From Roridomyces roridus (taxonomy: Eukaryota > Basidiomycota > Agaricomycetes > Agaricales > Mycenaceae): DNA of 64,000 nt. Shown here piece by piece: positions 43,436 to 54,593 of the stretch. Positions within the stretch are counted from its first letter, which is position 1; each line of letters opens with the position of its first letter. Below the pieces are notes generated by a model. That model was given only the letters and a program-made list of their open reading frames with translations, was not told where the DNA came from and did no database searches. The stretch lies in contig JARKIF010000012.1 of assembly GCA_029378245.1 (NCBI GenBank), forward strand, positions 992,001-1,056,000, read 5' to 3'. Both the position numbers and the translations under genes were made by a program.

Positions 43436-43849
43436 TCTTGTTCCGCGCTTCGTTCATGTCTGGAAGTTGAATTAAGATTGGAGGCAGCCACAGATATTCG
43501 TTGGGGGTGGAGGAGCAGCGGAAGGTTCAACTTCCCAAACCGCTGATCTCCAGGTCGTAGGGCGATGGTGAGGCGTGAGGATGAACCCCAACCACCACCC
43601 TACCTGTGTGCTGCCCCACATGCCATGGGAAGCCAAACCAAACCACAGCTGCTGTAAGACTCTAATTTTGCAGGCGAGGGCGGGCGGGGAAAGATTTCGG
43701 AAGTGTTGGAGGATGGATTCGTCGACGTAGGCGCTCCATTGCATGAAGTGCTGGCAGATCGTCGTCGTGTGATGAGAGAAGCACAGGTCACATGTCACTC
43801 CGCTGTCACAAGAATCAGTACTGCTTTCGCAAGCTCACCAGTACTACAC
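43436..43849 (+). mobile_element. short Helitron-like element (414 bp)
   Basis: Begins TCTTGTTCCGCGC at 43436 and ends CAGTACTACAC at 43849. The first about 150 bp and last about 170 bp are the same as those of the larger element directly downstream, while the middle (about 43590-43675) differs. Just before the end lies a hairpin: AGTACTG pairs with CAGTACT, with an inner GCTT/AAGC stem. There are no terminal inverted repeats and no target duplication. Confidence 0.7.
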
Positions 43850-46800
43850 TCTTGTTCCGCGCTTCGTTCATGTCTGGAAGTTGAATTAAGATTGGAGGCA
43901 GCCACAGATATTCGTTGGGGGTGGAGGAGCAGCGGAAGGTTCAACTTCCCAAACCGCTGATCTCCAGGTCGTAGGGCGATGGTGAGGCGTGAGGATGAAC
44001 CCATGACGGAGACGCCAGACGAGGGCATCACCAACGCCCGCGGCTAACCCAACAAAAGCGGCGAAGGAGATCCGTCAAGTAGGAGTCAAGTGGAAACTCG
44101 TCACGGCGGTGTGGCAGAGTGCTGGAAATCCAAAGCCAGAATGTCGATAGAGCTAAATATGAGAGAAGATGACGGAGAGTCCAGAATGTGAGTAAAGAAC
44201 TGAACGAATACGATGGAATGTGATGAATTGCCAGGACAGAAGGCCAAAATCCAAAACAGGCATAAGCGAATCCAAGTAACTTGTGAATCGAATGGACTCA
44301 AGTGGTTATTGGTGGGGTTGGACCAAGTGCGCCATGGCCAGAGATCGAAAGGGTAGGAGGTTGAACCGAATATAAAATAAGTGCAGAAGTCAACTCGGTA
44401 GGCCCGTTAGACAGCAGTGAATGGAGGCGCAGGAGAGCTGAAATGTTGGCCGGTTACCCAAGCCACAGAGTGTAAATTAAGGGAATTTTGATAGAAGCAA
44501 AGACGAGAATCACAAGATGCGCAGTTCGGAGGTGCCAATGGGAGAATTGGATATTCCGGGGCTGACACACCGAACATGGAAAGTGGAGGTACAAAGAACA
44601 ACACAAATCAAATATTCAAAGCCAGAGCGCCAGTTAAGGGTGTTGAACATGAAAACAAAGGAAGTAGGGCTCGTTCAGAGCCCTTGATGAAACCAGGAAT
44701 CAGGACCAAGCTGGAAGATTCCGATGACAGGGGAAAGAGCATAGTTGGGCAGACCAACACACACAGAATTCATGTATCAGGATTAAACGATGAAGTGCGG
44801 TTCAGGTGAATGATACAAGAACATCGGAGGTTGAAGAATGCATGTTGTCGGATACCAGTTTACGCAGAATGCAATGGCGGAATTCCATGAGATGGCATCG
44901 AATGCTAGAGTGGTGGAATGAAGCTCGGATGTGACGGCAAACATGAGATCGAAGGATGCACGGTTCCGAATACCAGTGCACAAGAGAATTAAACGGAAAA
45001 TCCAATGAGACGGCATTGAAGGCCGAAGGGACGGAGTGTAGTTTGTGGGGTACGACCAGCATAAAATAATGTAGGTCAAATCAAATGCAAGTTCTAGGTT
45101 GCAAACTGATGTGTGAGCGGAGTGAGTCGGATGCTGCTAGAGAGACAGAATGGAGCTTGGATGTCACAATGGATCAATGAGCACAAGATCAAAGGATGCA
45201 TGGTTTCGAATACCAGTGCACAAGAGAAGCAAACAGAAAATCCAATCAGACGGCATCGAAGGCCGAAGGGACAGAATGTAGTTTGTATGGTATGAAGAGC
45301 ATGAAATCAAATCCAAATTCCAAGTTGAAAACCCGAGGCACAAGTGGAGTGAGATCCATGACAAAGCATAGGCGGCAATAATCTCCAGAATGCAAAGTTG
45401 GTTGTGCATGTCCTTTGTAGCAAGTAACGGTCTCCGGAGGTAACCCAGTAGTCTTGCAATGGACGACGCAAAGGGGGAGACTATCAAAAATCCAATGATC
45501 AAGTCAAGTTGAAGTTGGATTGTCGGCGAGAACCGTGAGTGAAGTTACATGTGGAATATAAGGGCAATAGCGCGACAGGCAATCCAGCGCTGGAGGCATG
45601 GATGCATATGAGGAGAGGGGCAGCTCGGAAAGAGAAGGTTCAATACTTTTGATAGCAGATGAAGGGATATGCTCGATGCCGGGTAAGCAGCACTTGGGAC
45701 GTGTGATATGAGGAAGGTAACTTGATCCACTGGACGGACAAACCCGGCTTTCAATAGCAGAGGACGACAGCAATTCAGCGAAATATATGAGAATCGGATG
45801 GGAACTGGATGGCCGAGCATGCATGGGAACTGGATGCCCATACAGAAAGGGAACTAGATGCCCGTAAAGAGGTGGGAACTCAAGGCCCGAAATTGAATGG
45901 AAACTGGATGCCCGAAGTGAATTGGGAACTCAATGCCCATATAGAAAGGGAACTGGATGCCCGTAAAGAAGTGGGAACTGGATGCCCGAAGTGAACTGGG
46001 AACTGGATGCCCGAAATGAACTGGGAACTCGATCCCCATATAGAAAAAGGGAACTAGATGCCCATATAGAAAAAGGGAACTAGATGCCCGTAAAGAAGTG
46101 GGAACTCGAGGCCCAAAATTGAATAGGAACTGGATGCCCAAAGTGAATTGGGAACTTGATGCCCATATAGAAAAAGGGAACTAGATGCCCGTAAAGAAGT
46201 GGGAACTCGAGGCCCGAAAATGAATGGGAACTGGATGCCCGAAGTGAATTGGGAACTCGATGCCCATATAGAAAAGGGAACTAGATGCCCGTAAAGAAGT
46301 GGGGACTGGATGCCCGAAGTGAACTGGGAACTGGATGCCCGAAATGAACTGGGAACTGGATGCCCATATAGAAAGGGAACTAGATGTCCGTAAAGAAAGA
46401 AAACGGGGACTGGATGCCCGCAAACAAATGGGAACTAGATGCCCATGAAATAAAATAGTTGGGAACTGGATGCCCATAAAGAAAGAAACGGGGACTGGAT
46501 GCCCGCAAACAAATGGGAACTAGATGCCCGTAAAGAAAGAAAACGGGGACTGGATGCCCGAAAAAAGCAAATGGAAATTGAATAAATCATGGAAACTTTC
46601 CCACCAAATGTTTGAGAGCAACTCGATGCCCAACAATAGCAGAGTAGTAAAGCAATCCAGCGCTCGAGGGCTTAGATGCCTAAAGTAATTGGGAGCTCGC
46701 TGCAGCCAGGAAGAAGAAACCAGTAGCAGAGAAGCAGCACTCAGGCAACAAGAGCAGAAGATAATCGAGCATCCTAGAGCATAGAGAGCAGTGATAGCAT

Positions 46801-47303
46801 CGTGCGGAGAGGAATGAGATGTATAAATTGGGTGCAGGCAATGAGACCGTCCACAGGGTACAAGAACGGGCTCAACTAAGAGCATGGAATATAGCCCATT
46901 CAACGGCAAGCGATGGATGTGTCGCAATGGTGTACAAGGCTCGACATGGAGATATATCCGAGAGACGGAGCGGAAAGAGGTTCATAGGACCAGTAGAACT
47001 CACCTCAGTCCCAGCTACCACTTGTCTATGTCGTCCCGTTGAAGCCACAAAGTCCTGAAGCAAGTGTATCCAGAATGAAAACGGGCAGAGAAAGGTGCTT
47101 CGGGTGATGAATGCAGAAGAAGGAACAGCAGATGTGGCCAGAGAAAGATTTCGGAAGTGTTGGAGGATGGATTCGTCGACGTAGGCGCTCCATTGCATGA
47201 AGTGCTGGCAGATCGTCGTCGTGTGATGAGAGAAGCACAGGTCACATGTCACTCCGCTGTCACAAGAATCAGTACTGCTTTCGCAAGCTCACCAGTACTA
47301 CAC
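43850..47303 (+). mobile_element. long Helitron-like element (3454 bp), tandem to the short one
   Basis: Shares both ends with 43436-43849 and follows it head to tail with no spacer (junction TACTACAC|TCTTG). The interior holds diverged repeats of about 250 bp (44930-45060, 45180-45310) and a long minisatellite (about 45790-46560). No Rep/helicase, transposase or other long coding frame is present, so it is non-autonomous. Zero target duplication, a TC start, a 3' hairpin and tandem insertion point to rolling-circle transposition; the end is not CTRR and the target is C|C rather than A|T. Confidence 0.65.
45790..46560. repeat. minisatellite with GGGAACTGGATGCCC units
   Basis: Roughly thirty copies of GGGAACTRGATGCCCR separated by short A-rich spacers (TAAAGAAGT, AAGTGAATT, ATATAGAAA), giving units of about 20-30 bp. 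Open frames across it, on either strand, are by-products of the repeat. It is inside the long Helitron-like element. Confidence 0.9.
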
Positions 47304-48269
47304 CCTATCAACCGGGTCCGAACCCTTGAAGGCCGGGGACACTGTTCTTATTCAAGGAACGGGTGGTGTATCAATGTTCGTATCAATACCTCTCAAAACT
47401 GCCTCCCACTCACATCAAATTAGCTTCGCGCTCCAATTCGCTATCGCATCCGGCGCAACCGCCATTGTCCTCTCCTCCTCTGACGACAAACTCGAAAGCG
47501 CAACCAAACTCGGCGCCAAGCACGTCATCAACTACAACACGACGCCCAACTGGGACCAGGAAGTGCTCAAGCTGACCAACGGGAGCGGTGTCGACCGTGT
47601 AATTGAGGTCGTTGGTAACGCTACACTCGCAAGGTCCATCTCGTCTGTCAAGATCGACGGTTCAATCGTTATTGTGGGGCTCTTGGGTGGAATTGGCGTT
47701 CGTGTTGCATCATCTTCGCTATCCCAAGTTCGTCGATTGACTTTCTTGGCAGGCCGACGTCCCAGCCGTCGACATCATCGGGGCTAGCATCTTCAAGGGC
47801 TTGAAAATCAGTGGCATCTTTGTCGGTTCGGTCCCTCAGTGCGTTTGCGTTTCAACTTTCATGTATTTCCTTCCCATCTTCACACTCACCCTTCCCCATT
47901 GCGTAGATTCCGCAACATGAACAAGCTCCTCACGGCCAACAACGAAACGACGCGTCCTCTCATCGACAAGGTGTTTGAATTCGAGTACGCCAAGGAGGCG
48001 TTCGCGCATTTGGCGTCGCAGAAGCACGTTGGGAAGGTTGTTATCAAGGTTAACTGAGAACACCGGCAGTCACCCTCTTGTTTAGACCTTTTGACATATT
48101 TGGTTGTTGCCTGAGCTTGGAATTGAATTACGTTTGGCAAGGACAACGCACTCGGACAACGACATCTTAGTCTTAGTCTCAGATCTAATCCCGGGCCCAA
48201 GTAGTTCCGCCCCGATCCTCATCGGATCAAGGAGCTGCTGATTCAGCCCCGTCATACTAGGTACCCGAA

Positions 48270-48275
48270 TATATA
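48270..48275 (+). promoter_or_regulatory. TATA box of SDR copy 2
   Basis: TATATA in GAATATATAGGTTCAAC, 68 nt upstream of ATG 48338, conserved with copy 1 at 25853. Confidence 0.6.
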
Positions 48276-48337
48276 GGTTCAACATTGAGGCACTTTGTGA
48301 ATCCTCCATTGACTCGGAACGATCACCCCACTATTAA

Positions 48338-49307
48338 ATGGCATCTGAATCTCAACCTCAAGTAATTCTCGTCACTGGGTGCTCTACAGGCTTTGGACGT
48401 GCGCTTTCTGAAGGTGAGAAAGCTCTTTTTCAGCCTCGCGTTCACGGGTTGAATTTATTCCAGCTGCTCTAGACCGTGGCTTCTGCGTCATCTCGACTGC
48501 CCGACGGGTCGAAACGTTGGAAGCTTTGCGAGAAAAGGGCGCCACGACGCTCAAACTGGATGTCACCGCTCCGTTCGATGACATCGTCAAATTCGCCGCC
48601 GAAGCATGGGCGGTCCAGTACGTCGCAATCTCTTGCAGTAAATATTGAATGGCTCAAACTACCACAGCGGACAAGTCGACTATCTCATCAACAATGCAGG
48701 CTACCTGCTGGGCGGCGCAATCGAGGAAAGCACGCCGGAAGAAGTGCAAGCGCCATTCAACACCAATTTCTTCGGCTTGCTCAATCTAACAAACGCATTC
48801 CTCCCGCGCCTCCGAGCTCGCCGCGCGGGCACGATCGTCAATATCAGCTCTCAAGGCGGAAGCATCAACATGGTTGGTTGCGGTGTCTACTGCGCTACCA
48901 AGGCTGCTGTGGATTCGATTCTGATTGCTGGCAAGGAGTTTGGGATCCGGTGTATATCGATCCAGGTGCGTTCTTTCTGGTCTCCACGATGGGATGCCGA
49001 TGCCCAAGACTATTTCAAGCCGGGTAGTTTCAGCAGTGCCGTGGGCGAATCGTCCAACGTCCGACGCGGCTCGAACCGAATCGCAGGCTATACGGTCCCC
49101 GACAAGGTTATGGTCGATTTTACTGCTGCTGCAGGCACCGAGAGGGGCGATACCATGAAAGGATCGGCTCGGATCATCGACTTTGTTACGGCGAATGGTG
49201 GGCAGGGGCGGTTACCGATGCGGCTCACACTGGGTGATGATTCGTACGAGAATGTCAAGGGTGTGAGGGCGCAGTGGATGGATGAGATGGAGGAGTTCAA
49301 GTCGTGA
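48338..49307 (+). CDS. classical short-chain dehydrogenase/reductase, copy 2 (altered)
   Basis: Four exons, 48338-48413, 48464-48617, 48668-48965 and 49020-49307, total 816 nt and 271 aa. It has TGCSTGFG, INNAGY and YCATK as in copy 1. Two changes stand out. A net 12-nt loss after YxxxK turns DSISDCWSRELKEFG into DSILIAGKEFG, which alters a core helix. A TGG-to-TGA change near the end removes the last seven codons. The active-site residues remain, but the helix change may impair folding. It lies 280 bp downstream of the broken ADH on the same strand; flanks of 0.1 kb upstream and 0.2 kb downstream are shared with copy 1. Confidence 0.85.
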
Positions 49308-50095
49308 GGGGCCGGCACGGATTTTGATTAGTTGAGCCTCATCAATTCAACAGTAACACTTTCAACTCTCGTAAAGTCTATTTCTCTTACCCTATTATTT
49401 AGTCGACCGTGAATCCCAGTTCCCAGCCCGCCTTGACAATGACACTGCGAGAGGTGCTGGATCAGGACAGTCGCCCAAACTGACCCTGCCTCGTTCGACT
49501 CGAGCTCGGGACATGTCGCGTGCGCGAGGTCCCCCTTTTTTCCATTGCTCTTCCCATCGCCGTGCATGTCAGAAGCTCAATATCAGGTTACCTACTCGAC
49601 GCCTTTGCGTCACAGGCTACGCTCAAGTACTTGATGACAAGGAAAGCAGCCTAGCCACGAATCAGCCCACGATTCCGTTCGATTCGGGGCTGGGGCACTT
49701 GTGTAAGTGCGACGACCATTTTGTTTCTATACCAGCTTGGCCAGCAAGTCTGAGCCAGGTGACTTCAGCTCTATGAATCATGCTGGTCCATGGCTGACGA
49801 CTTGCGTCTGTGTTCCTGTACGCCTCGAGCATCATACCCGTTCAGTTTGAACTCGGTTTTGAACTTTGGAGCACTGGCATCTTTCCATCGTGGGCGTCGG
49901 GCTCAAGTCGGGCTGTTTGGATTGTGCCACCGAGCAGTCCTCAACAGTACCAGTTCGTGAAATTTGAGCCAACTGTGGGAAACTGCAGTCGCCGGCTCGC
50001 CCGGCCTGATTGTCGATCAGCGATGGCACGTGGCGCTGACAAACACACTTTTCTTCCACCACGACCTCCTGTGTCTTACTCTCTCTCTCCCAGAA
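49308..50095. other. no gene seen; partly shared flank
   Basis: Up to about 49520 this matches 26923-27110. It includes two TCGTTCGACTCG-type motif copies (49491, 49676). From about 50008 the sequence is the 5' flank shared with the F-box fragment at 37301. Confidence 0.5.
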
Positions 50096-50611
50096 ATGTC
50101 GCTCGGCAGACTCCCGCCCGAACTATACGACCAAGTCCTCGGCCAGCTGTCGGACAGCCCTGCAGATCTCATATCGTGCGCGCTAGTCTGCAGAGGCTGG
50201 GTCGTATTTTCTCGCAACCATCTCCCCATCAGTATGGATTCCCGCAGGGCATCTTGGTTCCTCCAGCTGGTCCTAACACCGGGTTCCACCTTCCTTTCAA
50301 TCACTCGTCATGCCGAGATAGCCGTTGAAGTCTCGTACTACCTGAACGAGCCAGAGAAGAGTGCTATCATGTCCACGATTCCCCGATTCACGGCACTGCG
50401 CTCCCTGCACTAGATCGAATAGATCTTCCGGGGCTCCCCCCTCATCCGACCGTGACAGACCTAAAACTAGCCTATTGCACGTTCGGGACCTCCCCTGGAT
50501 TCGTACAGTCTCTGTCCGGCTTTCCTTGCCTCCGAAACCTGCCGTTGGATCTCATCCTCTGGTCGCATCGTCGAGACACGGGCCCGTCGAGAGTTCACTT
50601 TTTGGCGGGAC

Positions 50612-52487
50612 ATATTGGCTTGCGCCCGCGCAAACTGGCTTGTATTGGGCGGGGGCGGGGATTTTGGTGTGATCACCCGCCCCCGCCCGGCTGATTGGCG
50701 TGCACGCCAATTTGTTGGCTTGGCAAGCCAATTTGTCGCCTCTTACCAAGCCAAATTTTGAACTCGGCTTGCGTGTATTGCACGTTCCTCAAGGCCATCC
50801 TGCTTGTTCCTTGGGGTGAATATCCATCCTCCGTCCACCCCCTTGCTAATGGTAGTGTTTTCCTGACGGCAGCGTCCTTCAACGTACCAAAGCATGTTCC
50901 ACGTCAAGTAATAACCGTCGCATGTCGCTCAAATCTCACCCGACGGCTCGCTTGCGAGGTTCAGTGAAGGCATGTGGGTCCCTGCAACCCGACACGTCTT
51001 GATTATTCTATGAAATGCCTAATAGCGACCAGAATACACTCACATTGGTTGAATTGACTCTGCCTGTCAAGCAACGACACATTTGAACATGGAAATGCCG
51101 CAACAATTCATTCGGTGTACTCACTGGGCCTATGGGAGATGCCCCAGAGCTTATTTGGCCCGTCAAGACTGCTGACCTTGCTCATCGGGGCGACCGAGAC
51201 AGGTAACTGTGGCAGAAAGCGGATTTTTGACTCAAAAATGGTGTCAACTTTGTCGAGATTTATCCCAGAGAGCTGATGGGTGTCTGTCAGTGTCTCACAG
51301 GACCCGAAATGCCCAGTGAAATGGTGTTTTTGTGATTCACCGCACACAAGCCAATTTGCCTGATGCCATCAAAATTGGCGTGGACTGGCTTGTGGCCAAA
51401 TTTCGACGAACTGTTGGGATAACCTGGATGTTGTTGACCCATTGTGAGCTTAAATACCCCCTCAGAGATTTTGGGACAAAAATCAGCTTGAATTGTGTTG
51501 CACAATGTGCAAAGTTGAACAGGCCAGGTTCGATCACAAGCCAATTTGTCGCCTGCCATCAAATGGGCGGGGAGGCCGATTTCAGTCAAAGTTGCGTATC
51601 GTATGCAAGTGTGGCTTCCGGAAACAATCTACACGACTCATAACATGGCCCTTCTGCTGATTAAAGTGGCTTCAAGCTCGTACTTGTTTGCACGCAAATT
51701 GAACGGCGAACGCCGACTCGGAGGAAACAGCCAGCCCGGAGCGGGCGGAGTTCGATTGGCTATGTTAGCTCTGCCTTGAAAAACAGAAGACGATATTCTG
51801 AGCACAAATCTCCAGCGTGCCGCACTACGGTTGATGTACACGATGAGCGCAGCAAGACTCGCACGTCCACGCCCACGCTGGCCAAAGGAATGACATGTGC
51901 CACTACGACCAGTTGTTGCCCCAGGTTTCTATCATAATGCGGTGGGTTCTCGGGATTGCGTCGGGCGGCTCGGCGAAGTTGAAACGGAAACCTGATTGCA
52001 ACTAAGTACTATAGTAACTACTGTCGATGAGATAATTACAAAACACTTGCCCGGTGAGTCGGCGGTGAGTAATTCTAATGTTGAAAGAGCACAGGCCAAT
52101 CCCAAGCTCCCCGCCCGAATTCAGGCGCGTTACTGAACTTGAACGTTGAACATATGCGCATCAGGAAATGCTCAAGTATCGGGGATTTGGCCAAGTAGCA
52201 CTCAGCTGAAGGGAGGTGTAACGTGGTCAAAAATGCGAAGTCGGTCGCATGGAGTGTCCAGCATGGGCCGAACGAATTCGGCCACGTGAGTTAGTCGACG
52301 GTGATGGTGATGGTGATGGCAACGTGAGGTGCTGGTGGCAATGGGGAGGCAGGAGGAGAGGACATACATAGGATTCGGTTGGTTGGCAGGCACAAGCCAC
52401 GCCCAAGCCACACCCGCCCCCGCCCCCGCCCGCCAAGCCAATTTCAAACTCCGCTAAGGGGCGCAAGCCAATTTGGCACGCCAATAT
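50612..52487. mobile_element. 1.9-kb non-autonomous TIR element with AAGCCAATTTG repeats
   Basis: Starts ATATTGGCTTGC and ends as its inverse (GCACGCCAATAT). It is flanked by GAC at 50609-50611 and 52488-52490. Close to both ends, and at about 51345 and 51535, the string AAGCCAATTTG recurs in both orientations, with G-rich GGGCGGGGGCGGG tracts. F-box coding sequence is present on both sides. No transposase. The 3-bp duplication does not decide a superfamily. Confidence 0.7.
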
Positions 52488-52651
52488 GACAAGTCTGCGG
52501 GCCCGTCCATGTTCCCCGCCATCGAACTTGATTCGTTGGACATCTACAAGTGCCACCTCGACACCCTCGACGATGCAGAAGATCTGTACCCTCTGCGACC
52601 GCGGACATTAGATTTGCCATCGTGTCCGAATTCACTGCATTCCGCGGGCTT

Positions 52652-53430
52652 GTAGGCACAGCCTGTGCCTAGGGGTGTAGGCACAGTTGGGCACATTTAA
52701 GGTTAGACTCAGCTGAGTTCAATGAATATACCTGTTCCTACCGAATCGTGGCTCAGTTCCGTTGTTGTAAATGTCCGCAGAGTTGCCAGGCGCGCTCTGG
52801 TGAGTTGACAGAACATGAGAAATTTATTTGACATCAATCTGACTGTCATGGGAGCGTGCCACGGCGATCTCTGCCCACGCTTTCTTCACCTCCTCAGGCC
52901 TTAGCGCTCAACTCAGTCTTCACCAATTCACCGCTCATGACTGGGAAACCATCCAACGGCAACAAGCTTCCCTGGCAGCGCGACGCAGCCGCGGAGGATC
53001 AGCGCGCACCGAATCGCCCTAGCACCAATTCTTCCGAAGCGCCGACTGCGTCTGTTTCTCGTGGATCCTCCGCCATTTCCGCTCGCTCCAGAGCTTCAGT
53101 TCTCGCAGGACGCGGATGTGCATCGTCTCGTTCTGGTTGTCGGGTTGAGCCTGAGGGCCGCAGTGTCGAAGACTCGGAGATCATGAATAAACTTTGAGTG
53201 CTCTCACACTGTCTATGTAGTGTATGGTTTCACGGCCGAGGCGTGCGTCGTTGAGTGGCTGGGGAGGAGGCCAGAGGGCAAGGCACAGTTGGCAGTGGGG
53301 ATAGGCTCAGCGTAGGCAGAGGGTCGGAACACTTAGGCATAGTTTCAATTTTTTCGCTTAGGCACAGCCCAAAATGATGTGCCTAATGCGGTTGGCACAT
53401 GTCGGTAACGCTAGGCACAGCCATGCCCAC
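52652..53430. mobile_element. 0.8-kb probable TIR element with TAGGCACAG repeats
   Basis: The first 21 bp (GTAGGCACAGCCTGTGCCTA) and the inverse of the last 21 bp (GTGGGCATGGCTGTGCCTAG) are imperfect inverted repeats. TAGGCACAG recurs inside. It splits F-box B between TAFRG and SDSPLPEP. Flanks GCGGGCTT and GCGGGTGC resemble a decayed 8-bp duplication. A 113-codon frame inside (52856-53197) has no recognisable domain. Confidence 0.55.
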
Positions 53431-54006
53431 GCGGGTGCGGAGTGATTCTCCCCTTCCAGAGCCCCTTTCACGATACCTTCGACATCTCGGTGATCACCTA
53501 ACAAGCGCGCGCCTCAGATACTCCAGTATGTAAATACTTAATCTTGCCATCGTCTCCTCTGACCGTGGTCGTCTTATTAGACCTGCCTCCGGATGTCACT
53601 TTTTGTCACAACACGGCGCTCCAGCATCTCCGCATCGACGATATATTCCTTATTCGACAGTAAGGACTCCAAATATTTCCCGGAACTCACGACCTGCTTT
53701 CTCGGATCGCTCCGTTCTGCCGGCTCCAGACGTTCACTCTGGCTCAGTCACCGGGCCCCCCTCGCTATGATCACTTTGAAGCCGGACCTGCGTGGACGGC
53801 AGAGTTTGTTGAAGAGCTGCTTGCCATTCAGGGACTCGAGAATCTGCTCGAGTTTGCGTATCGTTTTGTCGCATCCGGGTTATATTCGCGGCATGGGTCC
53901 TATAGCGAAGGAAGAATTGGAAGCAATGCTTCGTGTGTCGATTCCGAGTCCCTGCTCCACGAGGGCGCGCGTTGTGGGGATTGTGGAAGGGACAGTTGCT
54001 ACGTGA

Positions 54007-54192
54007 TTGGGCGAGTCTGTGTAGTAATGGGAAAGGTGACTTTTATTCAATCATTCGGAGCCACGTCCGTGATCCTATTGGCCCTCGAGATTCTCGGCGA
54101 CACCGTCGCACTCGAACGATGCCACTTTACAACCATCGGCGATACAGACCCCTTGACGATTCCTACAACGTGTTCAGTTGCCCTACCTGCGC
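54007..54192 (+). pseudogene. F-box-like fragment downstream of F-box B
   Basis: Leucine-rich coding remnant (VILLALEILGDTVALERCHF...ALPALIDLWPSHY) matching the left-arm piece at about 8050-7900. It stops at the deletion that also removed gene X exon 2. Confidence 0.5.
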
Positions 54193-54593
54193 TCATTGAC
54201 CTGTGGCCGAGTCATTACTGGGGCTCGTGGGGGGTACGCCAGGATTACGGAGCTGCGTAGTGTAAGACGGGTAACCGCGCGCAACGCGGCAGAAAGACGT
54301 ACCCAGCCCTGTAGCTGTGCGATGGCCTTGTCGATGCGCGTCCGACAGTTTGCAATGAAAACAGCCTCGTCGACGCCCTTGACAGCCTCTGTATCGGTGA
54401 CGCCCTCATTCACCAACAACTCCTTGGAGATTTGCTTCGACGAAAGGGCAGTGAGGAATGCGATGGTGGCACGAATAAGGACGGCTTTGAAGTCCAGGAA
54501 GCCGCCGTAGCGGTAGCTTGTATGCACCAAATGGTCAAAGTCGTGATTCTCAGGGTCATAGTCTGGTCCACAAGCGAAGATGGTGCCACCCAT
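54193..54593 (-). pseudogene. gene X, right copy, exon 2 deleted
   Basis: Complement(54193..54252, 54303..54593). Exon 1 (97 codons) and the intron are almost identical to 6878-7218. Exon 2 breaks off after about 11 codons, where sequence joins the F-box-like fragment; roughly 0.65 kb present on the left (about 7240-7910) is missing. The frame ends by chance at 54193, giving 116 residues. A longer frame reaching 54989 is antisense to F-box A and not a real extension. Confidence 0.65.

Larger units (their letters stand above)
42712..48057 (+). pseudogene. zinc-type dehydrogenase, right copy split by insertion in exon 5
   Basis: Exons 42712-42753, 42808-42903, 42954-43256, 43303-43355, 43409-43435 | 47304-47375, 47424-47697, 47753-47838, 47907-48057 match the intact left gene with very few differences. 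Exon 5 is interrupted after 27 nt by 3868 bp; its two parts add up to the 99 nt of the left exon. No further frame damage is visible, so the insertion is the only inactivating change and recent. The first part could still make a truncated GroES-like domain of about 170 residues. Confidence 0.93.
50096..54006 (+). pseudogene. F-box gene B, right copy, broken by two insertions
   Basis: ATG at 50096 starts an F-box domain (MSLGRLPPELYDQVLGQLSD, LISCALVCRGWVVFSRNHL). A stop interrupts at 50413, then leucine-rich coding sequence resumes in another frame (VTDLKLAYCTFGT). The reading is split by elements at 50612-52487 and 52652-53430. Between them is FPAIELDSLDIYKCHLDTL. After the second comes SDSPLPEPLSRYLRHLG, an intron, and the C-terminal part GPPRYDHFEAGPAWTAEF ending VGIVEGTVAT at 54006. 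Intact homologues would be substrate-recognition subunits of SCF ubiquitin ligases. This copy is not translatable as one protein. Confidence 0.75.

Noticed and set aside
45790..46560. Possible CRISPR-like direct repeat array
   Set aside because: Repeat units are degenerate, spacers are low-complexity and not unique, and the DNA is fungal; it is a minisatellite inside a mobile element.
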